DNA of 64,000 bases from assembly GCA_963773745.1 (NCBI GenBank), contig CAVZCL010000005.1, positions 2,294,001 through 2,358,000 on the forward strand, read 5' to 3'. The notes beneath the pieces were generated by a model that did no database searches, was not told the DNA's origin, and saw nothing but the letters and a program-made list of their open reading frames with translations. Made by a program: the position numbers and the translations under genes. Of the stretch, positions 8,948 to 16,245 are shown piece after piece. The first letter of the stretch is position 1, and every line of letters begins with the position of its first letter. Source of the stretch: UBA5069 sp963773745 (GTDB taxonomy: Bacteria > Chloroflexota > Anaerolineae > Caldilineales > Caldilineaceae).

Positions 8948-10558
8948 TCAGAGAATACTGCTCAGTGTGAAACTGCGTGACGTCTGTCGGCGGTGTCTTG
9001 CTGCAGGAAGCGCACGTCCGTTCGCGGTGGCTTCCCGCTGAAGCGAAACGCCGGCTAGCGAAACGCCGGCTGCGGAAAGCACCGAATTTGCCACGCGCAG
9101 GCCGCCCAGCGCCACTGCGGCGGTGGATTGGCCCGGGAAGATGCTGTCGCCCACCATCCACAGATGGGGCGCAAGGCGCGGGCCCCAGCCACGCAGCAGG
9201 CTTGTCTGCGGGAATCCACCCACCCAGCCGCCCACGCGCCGCGTAAAGCGCTGGAAGGCCAGCGGCGTGCCCGGCAGCAGCAGATCGGCGGCATCGCGCA
9301 GGCCGGGCAGGGCGACTTCGGCCGCAGCCAGCAACCGTTCGGCGTAGGCCTGTTTGCGCGTCTCGTACATGCTTTCATCATAGGCGCGCAACCGATACCA
9401 TGGGTGGGGATTGGTGTGCGTGCTGATTGTGAGCGCGCGCCGGCCATTGGGCGCGCGCCCGCCATCCCACGCGGGGCTGACGGAAACGAAGACCGAATTG
9501 CCCTCGCCAAGCGGCTCGCGCACGATAACCTGGTGGTGCAGCGGCCGTTCGGGCGGGATCAGCGCGTCGTCGACGCCTGCATAGAGCATGAACGCACCCC
9601 AGCCCTCTTCTGGTTCATGCGGCAGCCGCCTGAGTGACGGCGGCGCGTCATCGCCCAGCAGGTGCACAATGTTCCACGGCGGCAGGTTGGCAATGACGAC
9701 ATCGGCCGCCAATCGCTCGCCGCGCCTGGTTTCAACGGCGCTTGGACGGCCGTCGGCAAAATGGACGCGTACCACCTCCTGGCGATAGCGGACTTCGCCC
9801 CCGTTGGCGCGCACGGCCTCGGCCAGCGTTGCGGCAATTGCGCCCATGCCGCCCTCCAGGTGCACGACGCCGCGCCGCGGCAGATCGAGCGCCGACGCGC
9901 CGTAGAGCGCATTGGCGGTGGCGCTGCCGGCCTGCGCAGCAATGAGCAATTGGCCATCCACAAATTGACGCAGCGCGTCGGGGGCATTGCGCAGGTGCGC
10001 GGCCACGGGGCGCAGCGCATCGGCAGCCAGGCGCGGGTCCAGGCGGCGCAGATCGTTGGCAAGCCAAGCCAGGCCCGTGCCGGCCACTCGCAACGCTTCG
10101 CCTGTGCGCTGCGGTGGAAAGGGCGGCAGTCGCAGCGCCAGATCCCAGAGGGCGTCGGCCGTGCGCTCCTGCCAGTCAAAGAAGCGTGTGCCCGCATCGC
10201 CAAAGCTGCGCGCGTGCTCCTTGAAGCGCCGCTCGTCGCCATAGCGCGTAACGGCCATGCCGCCCGGCAGATGTACATCCATGGCGGCGTCAGCACTGTG
10301 TGCGGGCCAGGCGCCTACGCCGGCCAATTGCGCGACCTTGTCCATGGGGCCGCCCGTGTAGAATCCGCCGGCAAGGGTCGCACCGGCGTCAAAGCGGTAG
10401 TTCTGATGGAAGAAGGTGCCTGCGCAGCCGCCGGCGTAGACGTGCGCCTCGAGTACAGTCACGGGCAAGCCTGCACGTGCGAGCACCGCAGCCGTGGTGA
10501 GCCCGCCGACACCTGCGCCAATGACCACAATGCGCGGCGCTGAAGTGCTGGTGCTCAC
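8948..10558 (-). CDS. FAD-dependent oxidoreductase, CrtI/CrtD-like carotenoid desaturase family
   Basis: About 536 residues. I chose a GTG start at 10558 (encoding STSTSAPRIVVIGAG), which directly follows the stop of the SRPBCC gene (TAAGGTG). The frame is open further upstream but only into that gene. The N-terminal FAD motif is IVVIGAGVGGLTTAAVLARA followed by VLEAHVYAGG. The C-terminal motif is LWMVGDSIFPGQSTAAVALG. These place it with carotenoid desaturases/isomerases (CrtI, CrtD, CrtISO) rather than monooxygenases. In this light-response block, with phytoene synthase divergent, it is the best local candidate for the desaturation step that makes coloured carotenoid. The C-terminal tail contains a short duplicated SLAGVSL from a tandem 13-15 bp DNA repeat near 9040-9070, probably a recent slippage. 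Confidence 0.8.
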   Translation of the reverse strand: MSTSTSAPRIVVIGAGVGGLTTAAVLARAGLPVTVLEAHVYAGGCAGTFFHQNYRFDAGATLAGGFYTGGPMDKVAQLAGVGAWPAHSADAAMDVHLPGGMAVTRYGDERRFKEHARSFGDAGTRFFDWQERTADALWDLALRLPPFPPQRTGEALRVAGTGLAWLANDLRRLDPRLAADALRPVAAHLRNAPDALRQFVDGQLLIAAQAGSATANALYGASALDLPRRGVVHLEGGMGAIAATLAEAVRANGGEVRYRQEVVRVHFADGRPSAVETRRGERLAADVVIANLPPWNIVHLLGDDAPPSLRRLPHEPEEGWGAFMLYAGVDDALIPPERPLHHQVIVREPLGEGNSVFVSVSPAWDGGRAPNGRRALTISTHTNPHPWYRLRAYDESMYETRKQAYAERLLAAAEVALPGLRDAADLLLPGTPLAFQRFTRRVGGWVGGFPQTSLLRGWGPRLAPHLWMVGDSIFPGQSTAAVALGGLRVANSVLSAAGVSLAGVSLQREATANGRALPAARHRRQTSRSFTLSSIL

Positions 10559-10559
10559 C

Positions 10560-11048
10560 TTATGCCGCCTTGCCCGGGCGCGCAGCCATTGCCGCGTTGC
10601 CTGCGCGTGCGCCTTCGAGCAATGCGCGCGTGCGCCAGCCGCGATAGGCAAAGAGGATTGGCATGCCCAGCATCATGCTCCGCCCCACAAGCCCCCAGAA
10701 GGGATTGGCGCTCGGCTCAATATGCAGGCTGTCGATGACTTCGGTGCGGTTGTCATCAATGGCCACATAGGCGTGCTCGTGCACCCAAAGCTTGAAGGGG
10801 CCGCGCTCCATCGTGTCCACAAAGCCGCCTTGGCCCACATTCGTCATGCGCGCGCGCCAGCGCACCGGCAGCGGCCCCATCCACAGCGTGAAGTCCATTG
10901 TGCTGCCTTCACTCACAGTCTCCGGCGCATCATGGAGTTGGACGATGATCGGTGGTGGCGTAATCGCGCGCATGCTGGCGTTGCGGCTGTGGAAGTCGCT
11001 CACGGCCGCCAGCGGCGCATTGACGATGAAGCGATGGTAGTAACGCAT
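10560..11048 (-). CDS. SRPBCC (polyketide cyclase/START-like) family protein
   Basis: 162 residues beginning MRYYHRFIVNAPLAAVSDFH, the usual start of a START-like helix-grip fold: a strand with an R-x-F-x-V-x-A-P motif, then a helix. A central PLPVRWRARMTNV and GPFKLWVHEHAYVAI follow, and the tail is helical. Such proteins bind hydrophobic ligands. In many bacteria a domain of this type lies next to, or is fused with, the TIGR01777 epimerase, which is the upstream neighbour here (23-bp gap). The downstream oxidoreductase starts at its stop codon. The ligand is unknown; a carotenoid or lipid is a reasonable guess from context. Confidence 0.75.
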   Translation of the reverse strand: MRYYHRFIVNAPLAAVSDFHSRNASMRAITPPPIIVQLHDAPETVSEGSTMDFTLWMGPLPVRWRARMTNVGQGGFVDTMERGPFKLWVHEHAYVAIDDNRTEVIDSLHIEPSANPFWGLVGRSMMLGMPILFAYRGWRTRALLEGARAGNAAMAARPGKAA

Positions 11049-11071
11049 GTGGTTCTCTCCGGCCGGCCAGG

Positions 11072-12001
11072 CTAGGCTGCGACTTCAGCTTTGTTGAGGA
11101 TGTTGCGCAGGGCAGCCTCCAGATCGGGATAGTTGAAGGTGAAGCCCTGCTCCAGCAGGCGGGTGGGGACGACGCGCTGGCCTGTGAGCAGGATGGAGGC
11201 CATGTCGCCCAGCACTGCCTTGAGCGCAAAACCCGGCGCCGGCATAAACGAAGTGCGCCCCATAACCTCGCCCATGGCTGAAGCGAACTCTTTGTAGGTG
11301 ACTGGATTGGGCGCAGAGAGGTTGTACGCCCCTTCGGCGCTCGGGTTCTCAATCAGAAAGCGCAGCGCACGCACTTCGTCTTCAATGTGAATCCACGGCA
11401 CGTACTGGTCTCCGCTGCCCAGAGGGCCGCCTGCAAACACCAAATCGAAAGGCAGCTTCATCTTGGGGAAGGCGCCCCCCTTTGGCGAGAAGACAACGCC
11501 CGTGCGGGCTACGGCGCGCCGCACACCCAGCCTGCTGGCGGCGGCGGTGGCGTTCTCCCATTCCCAGACAACGTGGGAGAGCCAGTCTGTGCCCGGCGAC
11601 ATTTCTTCGGCAATGCGTTCCGCCTTGCGTGGGCCGTAGTAGCCAACCGCGGAGCCCTGCACCAGCACCCGTGGCTTTTCGGTTGCCGCAGTCATTGCTC
11701 CCATGACGGCGGTGGCGGCATCGAGGCGGCTCTGCAAAATGCGCTTGCGCCGCGTTTGGCTCCAGCGGCCGTCGGCAATGCCTTCGCCGGCAAGGTTGAC
11801 GATCGCATCGGCGCCGTTGGCGTGTTCGCCCCAGCCTGCCGCGCTCCTGCCATCCCACTGCACCAGCGTCTGCCCTTCAGGCCCGCCCTTGTGCTTGGCG
11901 GGATTACGCGACAAGACGATCACTTCGTGGCCGTCGCCAAGCAGCGAGCGCGTGAGCGCAGCGCCTATCAGCCCTGTTCCACCGGTTATGATGATGCGCA
12001 T
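11072..12001 (-). CDS. TIGR01777 family NAD(P)-dependent epimerase/dehydratase-like protein
   Basis: 309 residues starting MRIIITGGTGLIGAALTRSL, the Rossmann G-x-x-G-x-x-G motif of extended short-chain dehydrogenases. VQGSAVGYYGPRKAE holds the Ser and Tyr of the catalytic region. The C-terminal part (FMPAPGFALKAVLGDMASIL followed by GQRVVPTRLLEQGF) is the diagnostic DUF1731-like end of TIGR01777 proteins (YfcH). The biochemical activity of the family is poorly defined. The family recurs in light-induced clusters with photolyase and carotenoid-type oxidoreductases, as here. It is transcribed with the SRPBCC gene and lies 72 bp downstream of the MerR-B12 regulator on the same strand. Confidence 0.85.
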   Translation of the reverse strand: MRIIITGGTGLIGAALTRSLLGDGHEVIVLSRNPAKHKGGPEGQTLVQWDGRSAAGWGEHANGADAIVNLAGEGIADGRWSQTRRKRILQSRLDAATAVMGAMTAATEKPRVLVQGSAVGYYGPRKAERIAEEMSPGTDWLSHVVWEWENATAAASRLGVRRAVARTGVVFSPKGGAFPKMKLPFDLVFAGGPLGSGDQYVPWIHIEDEVRALRFLIENPSAEGAYNLSAPNPVTYKEFASAMGEVMGRTSFMPAPGFALKAVLGDMASILLTGQRVVPTRLLEQGFTFNYPDLEAALRNILNKAEVAA

Positions 12002-12073
12002 GGCAAACCTTCCTGTTGCTGCTGATAATCAATTTGCTGGCCGCATGACGAATTGCCCGCTCTTGACCGGCAA

Positions 12074-13448
12074 TTAGCGCGTTCTGGCATTGCGGTGCGA
12101 GAGTTGTACGGCGCGGCGTTGGCTGTGGTCGCCCTGGACGACTCCTTCGAGCCAATGCACAATGGGTGCGCCACGGCTGTCGAGCCGGTTTTCCAGCGCG
12201 TGCAGGTAGACGAGCAGGTATTGGTCGAGAAATTCCATGGGCATGCCCACGTGGCTCGTGAGGAGCCCCTCCAGCCAGTCCAGATCGCTGTCAATGTATT
12301 CCATGTTGCCCAGGGCGAGTGATGCTTCGATGTTGCGCCCAAAATGGTAGTTGGCCGCTGCAAGCATGCGCGGCGGGATGGTGTGGCCATGAATCTGCTG
12401 CCAGATGTCAGCTTCAATGGCCGTCTGGTGCTCCTTGAAATGGGCCAGCGCTTCCAGGTATTCCACCGACGCAACTGCGCGCGCCGGCTGCAACACGAGG
12501 CGCAACCATAAGCTGCTCAATGGCCGCCGTCGCTGCCTCAATCCGCCCGCCAAGGTAGTGGCCGGGAATGGCATCGCGCAGTTGCGGCAATCGAACGAAG
12601 ACAAGGCCACCATAGGCCAGCGCCACACGCGCACGCATGAGGATATTGGCCATATCAACCATACCTGCGGCTGTGGCCAGCTGTTGCGCCGTCATCACGA
12701 CAAGTTGGGGACGTGTGGATGCAATGGTGGCCTCAAAGCTCTCCAGTGGTACATTCGCACCAAGGTAGATGGTATCCCAACCCCGCCGGCGCAACAACAG
12801 CGAGAGCAGCAGCGGTACGAAGGTGTGTTCTTCCTGGGGTGGGCAGCCAATGATAATGCGGCCGGCACGGGTGGGCGGCGGCGTTGCCAACAGCATCGCC
12901 TCGAGGCGGCGCATGGCCAGCGACGAGGCAAAGTGCTCCTGCTGCACCGTCACTCGGCCCGCATACCAGCCTTCGCCAATTGTTGCCAACCCCCGCTGAA
13001 TGATGTCGATACAGACCACTTCGGGTGTGAAGAGTGCAAATGCCTCGGAGAGCACCTGTTCAGCGGCAACCTCTTCGTAGCGCATACAGGCCGCAATCCA
13101 GCGATCGCGCAGGGCGCTGAGGATGTCATCCTGCCGCCTGGAGGCCGGATGGGTTTGCGGCAGCTCAACAGCACTTGATTGTATACTTGCTGGCGCGTCC
13201 GACTGAGCGGCCAGGCGCTCCCACATTTCCACGGCGCGGCTGATGCTCAGCCCCTCTTCCTGGCGTGCAATGAGCCAATGGAGCAGGTCGATATCACTTT
13301 GCGAGTAGAGGCGGTGGCCGCTTGGTGTCCGCTTTGGCGCAGGTATGCCGTAGCGACGCTCCCAGGCGCGCAGTGTATCCGGCTTCAAACCGGTTTCTGT
13401 AACAACAGCCTTTAAGTTAAAGAGGGGTAAATCGTTGTGGTCCGCCAT
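12074..13448 (-). CDS. CarH/LitR-like MerR regulator with B12-binding light-sensor domain, one frameshift
   Basis: The start is ATG 13448. Residues about 10-60 form a MerR winged helix (DTLRAWERRYGIPAPKRTPS, then GHRLYS). After a linker, a four-helix cobalamin cap domain carries W161-x9-E171-H172 (WYAGRVTVQQEH), the signature of CarH-type photoreceptors that sense light by photolysis of adenosylcobalamin. The B12-binding Rossmann domain follows, with a candidate axial His208 in PPQEEHTF; the usual following Gly is Val here. The frame breaks near 12500 after EQLMVAPRV and continues in another frame (LQPARAVASVEYLEAL) to 12074. That gives about 457 residues with a roughly 140-residue helical C-terminal extension not found in the roughly 285-residue Thermus protein. 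By analogy it represses in the dark as a tetramer and releases on illumination. Two 19-bp dyads lie upstream in the crtB intergenic region. Confidence 0.85.
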
Positions 13449-13535
13449 CTGGTCTCCATTGGGGGAAGGGTTCAGCGTTCTGGCCCATCACTGAATTGGG
13501 AATCATTGCACAGCATCCATTTATAGGCAGCCTTG

Positions 13536-13571
13536 TTGTCCAAAACGCCAAGTTGTCCAAAATATAGACAA
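13536..13571. promoter_or_regulatory. Candidate CarH-like operator next to the regulator gene (half site plus 19-bp dyad)
   Basis: A half-site TTGTCCAAAACG at 13536-13547 is followed by a complete dyad TTGTCCAAAATATAGACAA at 13553-13571 (TTGTC, nine bases, GACAA). The same architecture recurs at 13630-13648. A TATAAA on the minus strand (complement of 13520-13525) lies just downstream in the direction of the regulator gene, so autoregulation is plausible. MerR proteins typically bind such spaced dyads. Confidence 0.6.
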
Positions 13572-13629
13572 ATGATAGCACACATACTGACGTCTGTAAA
13601 GTGTTTGTGAATACTAATGGGAATAAGAG

Positions 13630-13648
13630 TTGTTCAAAAGATTGACAA
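13630..13648. promoter_or_regulatory. Candidate CarH-like operator upstream of crtB
   Basis: TTGTTCAAAAGATTGACAA has the same 19-bp plan as the dyad at 13553-13571 and matches it at most positions. Its right half abuts the crtB promoter: a TTGACA -35 starts 17 bases further on. Repressor bound here would block RNA polymerase, which fits dark repression of carotenoid synthesis. Confidence 0.6.
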
Positions 13649-13664
13649 ACGTGATAATTATGCA

Positions 13665-13693
13665 TTGACATCGAAATCGAACTGTGCTATGTT
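13665..13693 (+). promoter_or_regulatory. Predicted sigma-70-type promoter of crtB
   Basis: TTGACA at 13665-13670 and TATGTT at 13688-13693 are separated by 17 bases, in a locally AT-rich stretch. The crtB ATG is 36 bases after the -10, with GGGAGG before it. Confidence 0.55.
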
Positions 13694-13729
13694 TGTCGCA
13701 TCGTTCGCGCAATACGGGAGGCCCTCCTC

Positions 13730-14746
13730 ATGCAAGCCGTCAAAGCCGACTACAGTTCCACAACCACCAGAGGTTTGCCCATGCATGCTGAAGTCTATCC
13801 GTGGGAGTCTGCGCTGCTTTCGCTTGCCCACGAAGCCACACACGCACAGGTGAGCGCTGGTGAAGTTGCAGTCGACGCGCGTCAGCTTGCTGATGCCTAT
13901 GCCCACTGTGGCGCATTGACGGCCACGAACAGCCGCTCGTTTCACATGGCCTCGAGTTTGTTGCCCGCCGAGAAGCGCCAGGCCGTGCGGGCGCTGTACG
14001 CCTTCTGCCGCGTAACCGATGACATTGTCGATCATGCAGAGACGGAGGATGGCGGTCTCGCTGCGCTTGAGACGTGGCGGCAGCGTACGGCGCTTGCCAG
14101 CCCGCCCGTGGAGGATCGCGTGGCCCTCGCGTGGTCAGACGCGCGCCGCCGCCATCACGTGCCGTGGCGCTATGCCGAGCAGTTGCTCGATGGCGTGGCG
14201 CGCGACACCGTGCAGGCGCGCTACCGCACCTTTGATGACCTGGCGGAGTACAGCTATGGTGTGGCCTCGACTGTGGGGCTCATGAGTATGCACATCATTG
14301 GCTACAAGGGGGCGGAGGCGATTCCCTACGCCATCAAGCTGGGCGTGGCGCTGCAGGTAACGAACATTCTGCGTGATGTAGCGGAGGATTGGCGGCGCGG
14401 CCGCGTTTATCTGCCGCAGGACGAAATGGCAGCATTTGGCATCCACGAGGAGGAGATTGGCGAGGGCAGGGTGACGGTGCGCTGGCGTGACTTCATGCGC
14501 TTTCAGATTGCGCGCAACCGCCGCCTTTACGACGAGGCGCACGCGGGCATCGCATTGCTGAACCCGGAAGGGCGCTTTGCAATTGCCGCGGCGGCGGGAC
14601 TCTACAAGGGCATTCTGAAGGACATTGAGCGCCACCACTATGACAACCTGAGCCGGCGTGCCTATCTGGGCACAGGGCGCAAGCTGTCCATGCTGCCGGC
14701 CATCTGGTTTCGCAGCCGCACCGTGCGCAAGCCTTCGCTTCGCTAA
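13730..14746 (+). CDS. crtB: Phytoene synthase (squalene/phytoene synthase family)
   Basis: Condenses two geranylgeranyl diphosphates to phytoene, the first committed carotenoid step. The protein is 338 residues from ATG 13730, preceded by GGGAGGCCCTCCTC. A second in-frame ATG at 13781 is possible. Both Mg-diphosphate binding motifs are present: FCRVTDDIVDHAE and QVTNILRDVAEDWRRGRVYL. SRSFHMASSLLP and ARYRTFDDLAEYSYGVAS also match the family. The gene diverges from the CarH-like regulator and is the clearest target of the dyads in the intervening region. A perfect hairpin follows its stop. Confidence 0.93.
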   Translation: MQAVKADYSSTTTRGLPMHAEVYPWESALLSLAHEATHAQVSAGEVAVDARQLADAYAHCGALTATNSRSFHMASSLLPAEKRQAVRALYAFCRVTDDIVDHAETEDGGLAALETWRQRTALASPPVEDRVALAWSDARRRHHVPWRYAEQLLDGVARDTVQARYRTFDDLAEYSYGVASTVGLMSMHIIGYKGAEAIPYAIKLGVALQVTNILRDVAEDWRRGRVYLPQDEMAAFGIHEEEIGEGRVTVRWRDFMRFQIARNRRLYDEAHAGIALLNPEGRFAIAAAAGLYKGILKDIERHHYDNLSRRAYLGTGRKLSMLPAIWFRSRTVRKPSLR

Positions 14747-14754
14747 CCAAATAT

Positions 14755-14850
14755 CTGTCCGCAGAAAAGGCGGTAACAACGGAAAAGGCATGAAGAGCAA
14801 TTTTCTTCTCTTCATGCCTTTTCCGTTGTTACCGCCATTTCTGCGGACAG
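14755..14850. terminator. 43-bp-arm hairpin between convergent crtB and acyl-CoA dehydrogenase genes
   Basis: Arms 14755-14797 and 14808-14850 are reverse complements with a single mismatch, around a ten-base loop. Both convergent genes end within 12 bases of it. A bidirectional terminator is likely. The sequence is unrelated to the palindrome at 560-739. Confidence 0.7.
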
Positions 14851-14860
14851 GAATCTGCTT

Positions 14861-16015
14861 CTACTCGAAGGCGGCGATGCCTGTGAGGTCGCGGCCTATG
14901 ATGAGCTTCTGGATTTGGCTGGTGCCTTCGTAGAGGCTGGCAGCGCGTGTGTCGCGCCAGAGGCGCTCGGGCACGTACTCGTCCGAGAAGCCGTAGCCGC
15001 CGTGAATCTGGATCGCGGCATCGGCGGCGCGCTTGCCCGCCTCGGCGGCAAAGTACTTGGCAATCGAGACGGGGATTGTGCTCACCAGACCCTGGTTCTT
15101 GGTCCACCCAGCCTGGTAGACGAGCAGACGGGCCGCTTCCACATCCACCTTCATCTGTGCGAGCATGTCCTGCACCAGCTGGAAGCCGGCAATCGGCTTG
15201 CCGAAGGCAACGCGTTCGCGCGCGTACTTGACGCTGGCATCGAGCGCGTGTTGCGCCGCGCCGACGCAGCCGCTGGCCACGCCATAGCGGCCGTTGTCCA
15301 GCGCGCTCATGGCAATCTTGAAGCCTTCTCCCACTTTGCCCAGGCGAGCGCTGTCGGGCAGGCGCACATTCTCCATGAAGATTTCACCCGTGTCGCTGGC
15401 GCGCAGGCCAAGCTTGCCGGTCATCTTGCGCGTGGTATAGCCGGGGGTGTTGGTCTCCATTAGGAAGGCAACCATGCCCTTGCTCTTGGTTCCCATCTCC
15501 GTCTGCGCGAAGATGATGGCCACGTCGGCAATTGTCGCGTTGCTGATCCAGACCTTTTGGCCGTTGAGCAGCCAGTCATCGCCATCGCGCTTGGCCGTCG
15601 TCTGTACGTTGGCGGCATCGGAGCCGGCGTTGGGCTCGGTGAGGCCGAAGCTGCCAATCCATTCGCCGCTGCAGAGGCGGGGCAAAAAGTGCTGCTTCTG
15701 CGCTTCGGTGCCCCACTTGAGAATGGTCAGTTCGACCAGCGACATCTGTACCGAGAGGGTGGTGCGCACGCTGGAGTCGGCATAGCCGATCTCCTCGAAG
15801 ACAATCGCCTCGGCAATGTAGTCGAGGCCGGCGCCGCCATACTCTTCGGGGATGGGCACGCCAAGGTAGCCCAGGCGGCCCATGTCGCTGAGCAGTGCGC
15901 GCGGGAACTTCTCTGCAAGATCCCACTCGCGTGCGTTGGGCAGGATGCGCTCGCGGGCGAACTTGCGCACTGAATCCTGAATCATGCGTTGTTCGGAGGA
16001 GAGGCTGAAATCCAT
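14861..16015 (-). CDS. Acyl-CoA dehydrogenase
   Basis: FAD enzyme that introduces the alpha-beta double bond in acyl-CoA during fatty or branched-chain acid oxidation. It has 384 residues from ATG 16015, with AAAGGAGT upstream; the longer open frame adds only non-conserved sequence. MDFSLSSEQRMIQDSVRKFA opens the N-terminal helical domain. The FAD/acyl motif is GSFGLTEPNAGSDAA, and the C-terminal region has QIHGGYGFSDEYVPERLWRD. The catalytic Glu position lies in SLYEGTSQIQ. Chain-length specificity cannot be read from the sequence. The gene is divergent from the lipoprotein gene with a 230-bp spacer. Confidence 0.9.
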   Translation of the reverse strand: MDFSLSSEQRMIQDSVRKFARERILPNAREWDLAEKFPRALLSDMGRLGYLGVPIPEEYGGAGLDYIAEAIVFEEIGYADSSVRTTLSVQMSLVELTILKWGTEAQKQHFLPRLCSGEWIGSFGLTEPNAGSDAANVQTTAKRDGDDWLLNGQKVWISNATIADVAIIFAQTEMGTKSKGMVAFLMETNTPGYTTRKMTGKLGLRASDTGEIFMENVRLPDSARLGKVGEGFKIAMSALDNGRYGVASGCVGAAQHALDASVKYARERVAFGKPIAGFQLVQDMLAQMKVDVEAARLLVYQAGWTKNQGLVSTIPVSIAKYFAAEAGKRAADAAIQIHGGYGFSDEYVPERLWRDTRAASLYEGTSQIQKLIIGRDLTGIAAFE

Positions 16016-16245
16016 TGCGGAACTCCTTTGTTCGCGTTTGTTGAGCCAGGTGGAATTTTGGGTATGGGGTTGCGGAGCGGCATATGCGCACGCGCACCTG
16101 CAATGAAAGGGGAACAGAGCGGCGCGCAGCCCCGTCCCATGTCTATGTGATCCACACAAAGTATACTACAGCCCACCGGCAACTTCTTTGCCGAACGAGG
16201 CGCCCGCAGAGACGGACAGGGCGCCGGCATGGGAAGGAATCTCCA

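Noticed and set aside
13781..14746. Alternative crtB start at the second ATG
   Set aside because: Possible, but the first ATG has the better ribosome-binding sequence immediately upstream.
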